Shown piece by piece: positions 25,214-33,331 of a stretch of DNA of 64,000 bases. Source of the stretch: Blautia pseudococcoides (GTDB lineage: Bacteria; Bacillota; Clostridia; Lachnospirales; Lachnospiraceae); assembly GCF_001689125.2 (NCBI RefSeq), contig NZ_CP015405.2:2013001-2077000 (forward strand). Reading direction: 5' to 3'. The notes beneath the pieces were generated by a model. The model searched no databases and was not told the DNA's origin. It was given only the letters and a program-made list of their open reading frames with translations. A program made the position numbers and the translations under genes. Numbering within the stretch: position 1 is the first letter of the stretch; each line of letters opens with the position of its first letter.

Positions 25214-25378
25214 CTAAGTTAAACTCTTTTCACAATTTCGTGTTGTATTTATTTCTGATGTTCTCTTCATCTCTTTAGGAATCGGAACATCATACATACC
25301 TAGCGTAAGCGATTTTCCAACTCCAAATTTTCCTAAGTTACACAAAATACTAACACTCTTTTTTTTCAAATCTTTCAT
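25214..25378 (-). CDS. AgrD-like cyclic (thio)lactone signal peptide precursor, Cys-free ring region
   Basis: A 54-residue peptide from ATG 25376-25378 (AAGGAG 7 bases upstream; a longer in-frame reading from 25420 lacks one). It has a basic amphipathic N-terminus (MKDLKKKSVSIL), a core KSLTLGMY and a tail DVPIPKEMKR. The tail lines up with the DEPEVPKEL tail of staphylococcal AgrD. Where AgrD has Cys five residues before the cut, this one has Thr, with Ser three residues earlier, so any ring must be a lactone. The tail is longer than usual. AgrB, AgrC and AgrA homologues lie 2-4 kb away. Confidence 0.65.
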   Translation of the reverse strand: MKDLKKKSVSILCNLGKFGVGKSLTLGMYDVPIPKEMKRTSEINTTRNCEKSLT

Positions 25379-25419
25379 TTTATTTCTCCTTGTTCTCTTT
25401 TGATGATATAACTTTATCA

Positions 25420-25531
25420 TTCAAGCGTATCCTATAGCTCTTTTTTTCTTAAATAGCCTTATATGCAAATTAAGCGTATTTTCAATATCCTTTTTTTACG
25501 TTTAAGAAAATATAAATGGCTTAAACGTATC
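25420..25531. promoter_or_regulatory. Cluster of LytTR-type boxes upstream of agrD
   Basis: Minus-strand boxes ACGTTTAAG (25520-25528), ACGCTTAA (25470-25477) and ACGCTTGAA (25420-25428) recur about every 50 bp, and a plus-strand ACGTTTAAG at 25498-25506 forms an inverted pair with the first. They resemble the AgrA consensus repeat and the boxes at 27861-27890. Confidence 0.5.
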
Positions 25532-25615
25532 TTGTTTTTAGAAAAACCACATATTATACCAATATACCGATAAACGCAAGTTTTCTACATATTTGCCGTA
25601 CATTGGAGACTAAAA

Positions 25616-25943
25616 CCAGCGGAGACCCTAATGTTACTTCTGAAATGGACTAAATCTCTTCCGAGTCTAGAAGTGGGTAATGCCATAGGGATAGATGATT
25701 TTGCGTGTAAGAAACAGCATACTTATGGAACCATTATTGTAAACGGAAAGATATATGAACCGATTACATTATTAGATAGAAGAACTAGAAATACACTACG
25801 GGAATAGCTGAAGAATACTAAAAATATTAAGATTGTCACACATGATAGTAGTAGAAGAATTGCTGGATATAATGCAGATGGAGGAGATTCCTTTTGTGGA
25901 CCGTTTCGGGATGCTAGTGAACATAGAACACAGCAACCGTAAG
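25616..25943 (+). pseudogene. ISL3 family transposase remnant
   Basis: The frame from 25616 reads ETLMLLLKWTKS, then VGNAIGIDDFACKKQHTYGT and TRNTLRE followed by an in-frame TAG near 25805, then KNIKIVTHDSSRRIAG. IDDFAxKKxHTYGT is the conserved centre of ISL3 transposases. Both ends are missing and stop codons interrupt it, so it is dead. No terminal repeats found. Confidence 0.75.
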
Positions 25944-26011
25944 GGTAACAGCCTGAAACACCTAATCCGCAATGCCGGAATTCCACCAGCCAGATGCGTA
26001 TATTGGAAATA

Positions 26012-26266
26012 TTAACTATATTTTCGAGCACAAGATGAACCGTTCTTTGGTTGAGAGATTTGCAACTTGTGAATACCATGCTTGACTCCTTCCTGGCCCA
26101 TGGATAGCCCCGCAGACAGACAACCGCTTATAGATCTGAGTGAAGCCGTCAGGTTCCCGAAACAAGGCTTTAATCCTGTCCCGTCTTCTTCCACAGAAAA
26201 GAAAGAGGGCACTGGACAATGGCAAACAATGTAAATCTTCTCAAGCCCAGAAATGTCACCTAACAT
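26012..26266 (-). pseudogene. IS66 family Orf2 (TnpB) remnant
   Basis: The minus frame from ATG 26266 starts MLGDISGLEKIYIVC, the usual start of IS66 Orf2, then loses homology; the continuation SALFLFCGRRRDRIKALF appears in another frame ending near 26016. An internal deletion and frameshift have destroyed the gene. Confidence 0.7.
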
Positions 26267-26270
26267 GAGA

Positions 26271-26666
26271 ACTACAGAAGCAAACGAAATGTCGTCAGCA
26301 AGACAGGATTTGCATCATTGCTGATGTGGACCGTGATATCCTTCACAACAGCTTCAATTGTATGTGAATTGTAAAGATACCGTTTTTGCATTTGTGATGT
26401 TGTATGTTGTTCTGGAACATAATACGGAACAATGTCAATGGGAACCACGTCCTGCTTCAGGCAGGGAACCTCAAGCCACCCATAATTCGCTGCTGGAATC
26501 TAACCCTCAACCGCTTCCCGGCATCTAGTGTTCCAGTTGTAAAAGGTGTTTACCGCAATGTTGTTTTCACGGCACAGTCAGCATCTGTCATACCGCTGTG
26601 GAGGCATTCATTGATAAGCCTAATCTGTTCCGCCATCGGAACCCGGGCTTTGCGAGTACCTGCCAT
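26271..26666 (-). pseudogene. IS66 family Orf1 (TnpA) remnant
   Basis: ATG 26664-26666 opens MAGTRKARVPMAEQIRLIN, typical of the IS66 first ORF; a frameshift near 26575 moves the rest (NNIAVNTFYNWNTRCREA) to another frame. The Orf1-Orf2 order on the minus strand is as in intact IS66 elements. The large transposase gene is not present. Confidence 0.7.
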
Positions 26667-26946
26667 AATCTATCCTCCATAATTGTAGTGAAATAGTCTA
26701 AATATCTATCGGCTACAATTATAGACGAAACTTGGAAATCAGAAAATCCGCAGGAATATTTGGCGTTTACGGAATATGGGCATTTTGCTGACAAATAAGC
26801 AAGCAACGGTATTTACTTCCGTACATATGAGATTCTTTTTCCTTACAAAGTCCTAACGGACTTATCTCTTATTGTTTTGTTTTACTGGCTCACCCGTAAA
26901 CGGGTCTATATACTCCTTCAGTGTCATCTGGTCGCATTCCAAAATT
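26667..26946. other. Intergenic remainder between IS66 remnant and hairpin
   Basis: No gene with a ribosome binding site or family likeness is seen here. It is probably further IS-derived or decayed sequence. Confidence 0.4.
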
Positions 26947-26999
26947 TGTTTCCCAATGCTCCATTTTTCGGAACACGAAAAACTCCACATTGGGAAACA
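26947..26999. repeat. Large hairpin with two stem segments
   Basis: TGTTTCCCAATG (26947-26958) pairs with CATTGGGAAACA (26988-26999); inside, TTTTTCG pairs with CGAAAAA around GAACA. Two unpaired CTCCA bulges separate the stems. Possibly an IS end or a structured RNA. Confidence 0.5.
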
Positions 27000-27015
27000 G
27001 GTCCCTGGCCCAACA

Positions 27016-27049
27016 AGAAAAAAGAGTGGGCATAATATAACCCACTCTT
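27016..27049 (-). terminator. Terminator of the agrA-like gene
   Basis: On the minus strand AAGAGTGGG and CCCACTCTT pair and are followed by TTTTTT. It lies 66 bases after the agrA stop codon. Confidence 0.85.
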
Positions 27050-27114
27050 AAACATAATTATTGTTATTCTATTTGCAAAAATCTTTAATAATATTTGCAT
27101 ATTTATAGCTACAA

Positions 27115-27846
27115 TTAAACATACTTTTTCACTTGTCCAAGTAATCTATGTGAAATAGGACAAATTGCTTGGTTTTTCATTACAATACATTTATCCGTAT
27201 AATTTGCTTCTTTTATATTATTCCGATTTACCAAATACGCTCTATGACACCTTATAAAATCATCTCCTACTTCTTCTTCTATATCTTTCATCTTTCCAAA
27301 AAATTCTATACTTTTATTCTCAGTATGAACGATAATTTTGTGTTCATTTGCAGAGGTTTCAAAAAACATAATTGAATTATATTCCAATGTTATTTTTCTC
27401 CCATTTCTTGTGATTGTTATAGTTTTTCCATATCCTCTTGTAATTTTACTATATTTATGATTCACATGCTCCATACACTCACAAATTCTATGTTGTAATT
27501 GTCGAGGTTCATCTTTCAGAATGAAATCCAAGGCTTCAACTTTATACTTAAAAGTCAAAAAGGACATCTCAGAATGCGATGTTATAAATACAATGAAGCC
27601 TCTCGGATCATACTCTCTAATCTCCTTTGCAAGAGTTAATCCATTTTTATTTGTATGTAAATCTATATCCAAAAAATACAGTCCCACATTTTTTGAACTT
27701 TTTAGCTTTTCAATTATTTTTTCTGGATCTTCAGTGTCTATCACCAGTTTCATATCATATTCTTGAATCAGAATAGCTGCATTAATATATCTTGCAATTA
27801 CTTCCCTTTGTTCTTGGACATCTTCACAAACATATACATCTAACAT
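27115..27846 (-). CDS. agrA: LytTR response regulator, AgrA-like
   Basis: A 243-residue regulator. The receiver domain (1-125) carries the acidic pair in CEDV, phospho-acceptor Asp in YFLDIDLH and Lys in FILKDEP; the LytTR DNA-binding domain (about 140-243) has FFETSANEHKIIVH and FIRCHRAYLVNRNNI. ATG 27846 is chosen because AAGGAG lies 8 bases upstream; a GTG nine bases earlier is an alternative. It should be phosphorylated by the kinase at 28499 and bind the boxes at 27861-27890. agrB is divergent from it. Confidence 0.9.
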   Translation of the reverse strand: MLDVYVCEDVQEQREVIARYINAAILIQEYDMKLVIDTEDPEKIIEKLKSSKNVGLYFLDIDLHTNKNGLTLAKEIREYDPRGFIVFITSHSEMSFLTFKYKVEALDFILKDEPRQLQHRICECMEHVNHKYSKITRGYGKTITITRNGRKITLEYNSIMFFETSANEHKIIVHTENKSIEFFGKMKDIEEEVGDDFIRCHRAYLVNRNNIKEANYTDKCIVMKNQAICPISHRLLGQVKKYV

Positions 27847-27860
27847 AGCAAACACTCCTT

Positions 27861-27890
27861 ACGCTTACGCAATTTTTTTTTGCGTTTAAG
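27861..27890. promoter_or_regulatory. Tandem LytTR (AgrA-type) boxes between agrA and agrB
   Basis: ACGCTTACG (27861-27869) and GCGTTTAAG (27882-27890) are direct repeats 21 bp apart, the spacing of AgrA sites. A TATAAT at 27921-27926 lies 30 bases on, so the boxes sit where an activator of agrB would bind. Confidence 0.6.
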
Positions 27891-27960
27891 ATTTTTTTTA
27901 ATATTTAAATACTATTGTATTATAATAAAAATAATAATATTAACAGGTAGGTGCCTATAC

Positions 27961-28533
27961 ATGGAAAACATTTTTAATGCTCTTTCTCAAAAGATAATAT
28001 CTTTTTTAGATGATGAAAACAAATGTAGTAATCTGGAAAAACTTCAAATGTGTTTTGCTTTACAAACAATAATATATAATGTTTCTATCACTCTTCTCAT
28101 ACTATTTATATCATATCTTATTGACTCATTATATGAAACTACTCTTCTGTTATCTATTTTCGGCATTTTTCGTATTATAGCCGGCGGCTTTCATTTTGAC
28201 AGTATAGCCAAATGTATTTGTGCAACTTCTATTATTATTCTTGGCGGAGGGAAACTTTCTCATAACATACTCCTAAATGCATCCTTGTGCATGTTAATTT
28301 GTTTTATTGCAATTGGAATATTTATCCTTTATACCCCAAAAGGAACTAAAAATAATCCATATTCAAAAAGTTATAGCAAACTGCAAAAAAAACGTTTAAT
28401 AGTGATTGCTTTTTTATTTACACTCATCGCCATTATCGTGCCTGGAATCAGAACAATAATTGTATTTGCCATGATTACTTCTGCTATATTAGTATTACCT
28501 AATTTGATCCATAGACTTCGAGTACTTGAGTGA
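27961..28533 (+). CDS. agrB: AgrB-like signal peptide endopeptidase
   Basis: A 190-residue membrane protease that cuts and cyclises AgrD. The hallmark block RIIAGGFHFDSIAKC carries the catalytic His and Cys, and five or six hydrophobic segments and a basic patch (KLQKKR) follow the family plan. ATG 27961 follows AGGTAGGTG; an upstream in-frame reading from 27880 is hydrophobic but lacks a ribosome binding site. It is the only plus-strand gene of the island and overlaps the kinase gene tail-to-tail by 35 bases. Confidence 0.92.
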   Translation: MENIFNALSQKIISFLDDENKCSNLEKLQMCFALQTIIYNVSITLLILFISYLIDSLYETTLLLSIFGIFRIIAGGFHFDSIAKCICATSIIILGGGKLSHNILLNASLCMLICFIAIGIFILYTPKGTKNNPYSKSYSKLQKKRLIVIAFLFTLIAIIVPGIRTIIVFAMITSAILVLPNLIHRLRVLE

Positions 28534-29788
28534 AATAATCTTCTGTATATTCAGTATCCATAATTACATTATCATACTCATTAATTATGGATCTGATATT
28601 ATACAGACCAATTCCCCGTCGTTCTCCCTTTGAAGTAACTCCTAAACTTCCCAATTTACTATAATCTATATTCTGTTTTATATATGAATTTTTCACGATA
28701 AATGTAACATCCTGATTCATTTTTATAATACTAACATTAATGAATGGGGTTTTACAGTCCTGGCTAGCTTCAATTGCATTATCTAACAAAACACCAATGA
28801 TTCTTACTAAATCAATACTATCCATGTTTATTTTTTCTACTTTTTCAACTATTTCAACTTCTATTTTTATTCCCAATGCCAAAGCATAATTTATTTTTAC
28901 TGACAATAATCCCTTAAGCTCTATAATATCCAAATTATGTAGTCTAGCCAATACATCTTTTTCCTTATTAAGTAAATGACTTATTGGAAGTATATGTTTA
29001 TCATAGTAGTCTTTTAATCCTGATATATTGTTTTCTTCGATATATGCTGACATACTAACCATAATGTTTGCAAAATCATGTCTAAAAACCCTTAAATTCT
29101 GGTACAGTTCTTCAATTTGCGACATATATTCTTGTAAATTGTCATATGAATTTTGTTTTAGTGTAATCTTAGCATTCATCTCAGATTCTTTAATGATTGT
29201 ATATATCATTATTGCCGTCAGCATAAAATAAGCTATATAAACCACTATATCAATCATCAAAATTTGAGTTAAATAACCTTTCTGCTCTGTTGTCATTATC
29301 TGTATAACAAAAATTAGCATGCATACGATCAAGTCAGAGCCAATCAAAGCTATCATTTTTGAAGATAAATTAAGTATTTCTTTATTTTTTATTCGTACAA
29401 CATTTTTTGATATAAAACTGCACACTTTCCAAAATATAGGATAAGCAATAATCATATATAAGGGCCAATGTATGCTCATATTAAGTCCTAATATATTCCA
29501 GACAAAATGTATAAAATTATCTATTATAACTAGTAATGTATATGAAAACAATATGAGAAATACGTTCCAAAACCAGTCTTCTCTCTTAATATACACAATA
29601 TATAAACTTATCATCACAAACATTGGAATTACAAATAGGCTTCCTATTTCATTTCCAACAATCACCATATTAAGGGCTAATATAATTGTAACTATAATAT
29701 TTTGTAAGAATTTTAAGCGAAAAGTCAAACTACTGTTAAGCAGTACTAAATATGTAATGATACTTGTTATTACTACTTGAATTTCCAT
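28499..29788 (-). CDS. agrC: AgrC-like sensor histidine kinase (GHKL)
   Basis: A 429-residue kinase with about six membrane segments (1-205) that form the peptide sensor, then a coiled linker, the HK10-type phospho-acceptor FRHDFANIMVSM, and an ATP-binding domain with LLDNAIEAS and GERRGIGLYNIRS. It should sense the cyclised AgrD product and phosphorylate AgrA. It lies on the strand opposite agrB, so the usual agrBDCA operon has been rearranged. Confidence 0.9.
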   Translation of the reverse strand: MEIQVVITSIITYLVLLNSSLTFRLKFLQNIIVTIILALNMVIVGNEIGSLFVIPMFVMISLYIVYIKREDWFWNVFLILFSYTLLVIIDNFIHFVWNILGLNMSIHWPLYMIIAYPIFWKVCSFISKNVVRIKNKEILNLSSKMIALIGSDLIVCMLIFVIQIMTTEQKGYLTQILMIDIVVYIAYFMLTAIMIYTIIKESEMNAKITLKQNSYDNLQEYMSQIEELYQNLRVFRHDFANIMVSMSAYIEENNISGLKDYYDKHILPISHLLNKEKDVLARLHNLDIIELKGLLSVKINYALALGIKIEVEIVEKVEKINMDSIDLVRIIGVLLDNAIEASQDCKTPFINVSIIKMNQDVTFIVKNSYIKQNIDYSKLGSLGVTSKGERRGIGLYNIRSIINEYDNVIMDTEYTEDYFTQVLEVYGSN

Positions 29789-30077
29789 ACTTTTAATCCT
29801 ACTCCCAAGTGATCATAGTATTAAATTCATTTCATATATGCTATTTACAGAAAATATAAGACAACAAATTGTCACTTACCTAGTAAGTTATTATACCAAA
29901 TAGGCTTTTGTCTATCAATAGTCGATTCATAGAAATGCTGCTGTAATTCACACTGAACTATAAAAATTAATTTACTTTGGATATCATAAAAAGTACTCCA
30001 TAAGCAGAAAATTTTACTTTAAATTTTAACCTGTTCTTCTATTTAGAACAGGTATCTTTTTATTTAGGAGATTATTA
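29789..30077. other. Intergenic stretch with a small hairpin
   Basis: AT-rich, no gene seen. A hairpin at 30029-30053 (ACCTGTTCT/AGAACAGGT) followed by ATCTTTTTATTT can end plus-strand transcription; the gene it serves is not evident. Confidence 0.5.
30029..30058 (+). terminator. Terminator-like hairpin
   Basis: ACCTGTTCT pairs with AGAACAGGT around a 7-base loop, then a T-rich tail. Confidence 0.6.
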
Positions 30078-30288
30078 TTATATATCTTTTGAATTTTCCC
30101 CATATGGCAAACCACTTAATTTTACACAATTCTTTACATATTCAAAATCTTCTGCTTTATTATAATCTAAAAGCCACTACAGGACATGCCTGCATCCCGG
30201 CAGTATCTTCCGATTCTTTTTTGCCGCAGGAGGACAGGGACAGTGATGCTATCAATAAGCAAAAGGCCACAGATATAATTTTTTTCAT
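30078..30288 (-). pseudogene. Truncated lipoprotein gene
   Basis: ATG 30286-30288, after AAGGA, opens a lipoprotein signal (MKKIISVAFCLLIAS, lipobox LSSC) followed by GKKESEDTAG; the frame stops at 30160. A one-base shift restores a plausible protein end, KAEDFEYVKNCVKLSGLPYG, closing at 30078. The middle seems deleted. Family not recognised. Confidence 0.5.
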
Positions 30289-30373
30289 ATTAGGTCCATC
30301 CTTTCTGCGTATATTTATGCATACGTCTATTCTATCATAAGTGATGGACCTAACTCCAACGCAAGACCCTAAT

Positions 30374-31393
30374 TCATTCTATTTTTTCTGTTTCCCAGTA
30401 AATTTTCTTCTGCTTTTCACTCAGGGATTCCACAAACCGCTTTTTATAGAGCAGAAATTCCTCCAAATCCATCATAATATGATATAAAACCGCTCTTCCC
30501 TCGAATTCCTCCCTGGTTACCGGAAGAGGTTCCCTGTGAAATTCATTCTCCACCTGGCGGAGTCTTTCTATCTGTTTCTTTGGCACATTTTTTTCCTCCA
30601 CGAATCGTTTCATATAAGTCATGTACTCTGCAATGGTCAGGGCCTGGCTGGGCATGGTACGGATCTTCTGTATCTCCCAGTGAAGGCTCTGCAGCATACT
30701 GCACTGCCTGGTCCGCATTTCGATATAGTGGTTGTAGTACTCCGTGTGGGGAAGAAATGTATTTCTGTCGTACTCATAGGCCCGCTCCTTGGAATGGGAC
30801 AGATGTTCCTCCAGATGAGCGATCTCCTCCCATACATCCGCCTCGTTTTCTCTCTGCATCAGGTAATCTGCCAGCATTTCCAGAATATCCTGCAGCCTGG
30901 CTTCCACATACCGCATATCCTGCAAAATCTGTTTTTTCCTGCTCTGGTTGCGCTGAAACAAATTCAACACCACCGCCACTGTTATACCGATAAAGACAAG
31001 ACAGAATTCATTCCAGATAGCAGCAGCGCCAAAGTCCTGCGTTGTCCAGAAATGCGTCCCTATGACTGCATTGACAGACATGGTATTCTGCCATCCCACA
31101 AACAGGCTGATGCCCACCAGCAGAAATACGAACACGCCGTATGTGATCCATTCCCTGCTCATATGGCTGAAAATCGTCCAGGCCAGAAGCACGGCAGCAA
31201 AAAAAGAGATAAGCCTCACAGCAGACAGCCTGAGGGTATCCCATCTTGTATTGATCAGTGTCAGCAGCGCGATGATCCCCGCTGAGCTGGCAAATTCCAG
31301 GTGAAACTGCTCCGCTGCAAGTATGGCAACACAGCTTCCTATGGCTGTTTTCAGAGCAATTGCCAAATATTTTCCGGCTTTCATTTTCAGCAT
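30374..31393 (-). CDS. Aromatic acid exporter family protein (FUSC/DUF939-like)
   Basis: A 339-residue inner-membrane protein. Residues 1-145 hold about five hydrophobic segments (LAIALKTAIGSCVAILAAE, WDTLRLSAVRLISFFAAVL), the pattern of the ArAE/FUSC family; the rest is a charged helical cytoplasmic domain (from RNQSRKKQILQDMRYVE) ending in KIE. Relatives in Bacillota are annotated as aromatic acid exporters, but substrates are mostly untested. Single gene with a GAGGG site. Confidence 0.82.
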   Translation of the reverse strand: MLKMKAGKYLAIALKTAIGSCVAILAAEQFHLEFASSAGIIALLTLINTRWDTLRLSAVRLISFFAAVLLAWTIFSHMSREWITYGVFVFLLVGISLFVGWQNTMSVNAVIGTHFWTTQDFGAAAIWNEFCLVFIGITVAVVLNLFQRNQSRKKQILQDMRYVEARLQDILEMLADYLMQRENEADVWEEIAHLEEHLSHSKERAYEYDRNTFLPHTEYYNHYIEMRTRQCSMLQSLHWEIQKIRTMPSQALTIAEYMTYMKRFVEEKNVPKKQIERLRQVENEFHREPLPVTREEFEGRAVLYHIMMDLEEFLLYKKRFVESLSEKQKKIYWETEKIE

Positions 31394-31453
31394 ATCAAAC
31401 CCTCACAAAAAAGGCTCCCACACAGAATCTCCTGTGCAGCAGCCCTGATCCTT

Positions 31454-31912
31454 TTATAGAAACGGTTGTAAATCTCTCATGAATTTTTCTTCTGCTTTCA
31501 CAAGGCGTTTTGCCAATGCGATACTGTCTGTGGACGCATGGCAATATTGATTTACAGCCTTGCTGATACTCTGGATGCCCATATTACTGCCGTCTGTCAG
31601 AAGCTTTGCGATCTGGCTGCTGTCATCCTTTATCATGAGCTTCACTTCTGTCGTAACCTTGGAAAAAGCAGCAGCCACAGGGCCCGGGTCTTTCTCCTCC
31701 TCACCAGACTGTTGAAGCAGCCGGGAGGTTTCCTTCTCCAAATCCTGATGTTTGCGGATGTATTCATTTACCAAATCCTTCAGCTTATCATCTTTGATGT
31801 AATCGCTGACCTGCTTCATGCTGTTGATTCCCATTTTACATCCGGAGTTGCATTCCTCTAAAAGCTTCTTGGTATGTGTCTCCACGTTCCATGCCCTTCT
31901 TTCTTTTTCCAT
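31454..31912 (-). CDS. Conserved helical protein of unknown function (DUF2383-like)
   Basis: A 152-residue helical protein with repeated short motifs, KMGINSMKQVSDYI and NMGIQSISKAVNQY, that suggest an internal duplication into a four-helix bundle of ferritin-like type. Function unknown; a DUF2383/PA2169-type relation is a guess. The ATG at 31912 lacks a ribosome binding site; a GTG at 31885 with GAAGGG upstream may be the real start. An ABC gene fragment lies directly upstream, so the promoter may have been changed by a deletion. Confidence 0.65.
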   Translation of the reverse strand: MEKERRAWNVETHTKKLLEECNSGCKMGINSMKQVSDYIKDDKLKDLVNEYIRKHQDLEKETSRLLQQSGEEEKDPGPVAAAFSKVTTEVKLMIKDDSSQIAKLLTDGSNMGIQSISKAVNQYCHASTDSIALAKRLVKAEEKFMRDLQPFL

Positions 31913-31988
31913 TTAGTATGGGCAGTTATGTGTATTTTATGCGGGAACAGCCGGGAAATGCTCAAATCCATGGCGCATGACACATTGG

Positions 31989-32073
31989 CCACCATGCTGA
32001 TTCCTTTCAGAACCTGTATGTAACTTCCGTTTTCTCCATAACTTTTTTTCATATCATTCACTTCCAAAAACAT
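31989..32073 (-). pseudogene. 5-prime fragment of a MacB/LolD-type ABC ATPase gene
   Basis: ATG 32071-32073, with GGAGGAG upstream, opens MFLEVNDMKKSYG and IQVLKGIS, the first beta strands of a lipoprotein-type ABC ATPase. Homology stops after about 28 residues, before Walker A. A deletion joined the start of the gene to the neighbouring sequence. Confidence 0.65.
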
Positions 32074-32113
32074 GTCTTCTCCTCCTGATGCTGCTGATGA
32101 TATTTGGCCTCCA

Positions 32114-32134
32114 GATTAGTTAGTACTTCCTAAC
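32114..32134. promoter_or_regulatory. Imperfect palindrome, possible TetR-type operator
   Basis: GTTAG-TACTTC-CTAAC lies between the truncated ABC gene and the NYN gene. Palindromes of this kind often lie before TetR-controlled efflux genes; no regulator gene remains nearby. Confidence 0.3.
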
Positions 32135-32286
32135 CCACAAAAAAGTCAATAAGTGGAGATAATTTTTGCAAAAAACTACTAGTTGTGTCATTTTACGCGC
32201 TTTTTTCCTGTACCAAAAAGCAATTTTGTATGTTATACTTTTTATATGATGTGTGAAAAAACATCGGAATAAGAGGTTAGGGAAAT

Positions 32287-33246
32287 ATGGAAGATAAATA
32301 CGCACTGCTGATCGACGCAGATAATGTCTCAGCCAAATACATCAAGCCTATTCTGGATGAACTCTCCAAATACGGAAACGTAACATACAAGAGAATATAC
32401 GGTGACTGGACCAGCACTTATAATTCCAGTTGGAAGGATGTTCTGCTGGAGAATTCCATCACACCCATTCAGCAGTTCAGCTATACACACGGAAAAAATG
32501 CCACGGACTCTGCCATGATCATAGATGCCATGGACATGCTGTATACAAGTGAACTGGAGGGTTTTTGTCTTGTTTCCAGTGACAGTGATTTTACAAAACT
32601 GGCCAGCCGCCTGCGGGAAAGCGGCAAAAATGTCATCGGTATGGGGGAGGACAAGACACCATCCTCCTTCAGGAAGGCCTGTGATATTTTTACGGTACTG
32701 GAACTGCTGCTTGAGGATAACGCCATAGAAAAAGAGGAAAAGCCTGCCATCCATGCAATGGAAAAATGTACGAAGCAAAACAATGCCGAGGTGGTTTCCA
32801 AGACGGAAATCGAGGAAGCTGTGGTGAAGATCATTACCGAGAATCAGAATAATGATAAGATCACAGGCCTGGGAGAAGTTGGCAGCCGTCTGGTCAAGCT
32901 ATATCCTGATTTTGATGTGAGACGTTACGGATACAGTCTCTTGTCAAAATTTTTAGAATCTTTCCCCAAATTAAAACTGCGGCAGGAGGGGACCCAGGTG
33001 TCTGTCACGCTATACGAGGACAAGAGTAAAAAAGAAATGCTGGAAGAATATGTGATCCAGCTTGTCAGAAACGCAGGCCGGCAGGGTGTACCACTGGGAA
33101 CTCTCAGCAACAAAATCCGGAACCGTTTCGGAGACTTTAAGGTGCGGGATTACGGTTTTTCACAGTTTAAGCAGTATATACAGAGTTTTCCGGAAATACA
33201 TATCCGGGAGGAGGGGGAACAGAACTGGGCCGTTTACGACGTATAG
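32287..33246 (+). CDS. NYN (LabA-like) ribonuclease-fold protein with two OST-HTH/LOTUS domains
   Basis: A 319-residue protein. The NYN PIN-like nuclease domain (1-145) shows the acidic residues LIDADN, KNATDSAMIIDAMD and SSDSDFTKLA, which would bind metal for RNA cleavage. Two C-terminal winged-helix LOTUS modules follow (about 170-240 and 250-319), each ending with a fold like YGYSLLSKFLESFP / YGFSQFKQYIQSFP, thought to bind RNA. This architecture is known in bacteria, but targets are unknown. Good GAGG site; its own terminator follows. Confidence 0.9.
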   Translation: MEDKYALLIDADNVSAKYIKPILDELSKYGNVTYKRIYGDWTSTYNSSWKDVLLENSITPIQQFSYTHGKNATDSAMIIDAMDMLYTSELEGFCLVSSDSDFTKLASRLRESGKNVIGMGEDKTPSSFRKACDIFTVLELLLEDNAIEKEEKPAIHAMEKCTKQNNAEVVSKTEIEEAVVKIITENQNNDKITGLGEVGSRLVKLYPDFDVRRYGYSLLSKFLESFPKLKLRQEGTQVSVTLYEDKSKKEMLEEYVIQLVRNAGRQGVPLGTLSNKIRNRFGDFKVRDYGFSQFKQYIQSFPEIHIREEGEQNWAVYDV

Positions 33247-33271
33247 GTATAGTTCTTCCTAATGGAAAAGT

Positions 33272-33316
33272 ATGCGGGTACATGGATATAAGCGCTTCCA
33301 TGTACCCGCATTTTTA
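33272..33316 (+). terminator. Rho-independent terminator of the NYN gene
   Basis: TGCGGGTACATGGA pairs with TCCATGTACCCGCA, followed by TTTTT. Confidence 0.92.
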
Positions 33317-33331
33317 CTGCTGCAGCCCGTG

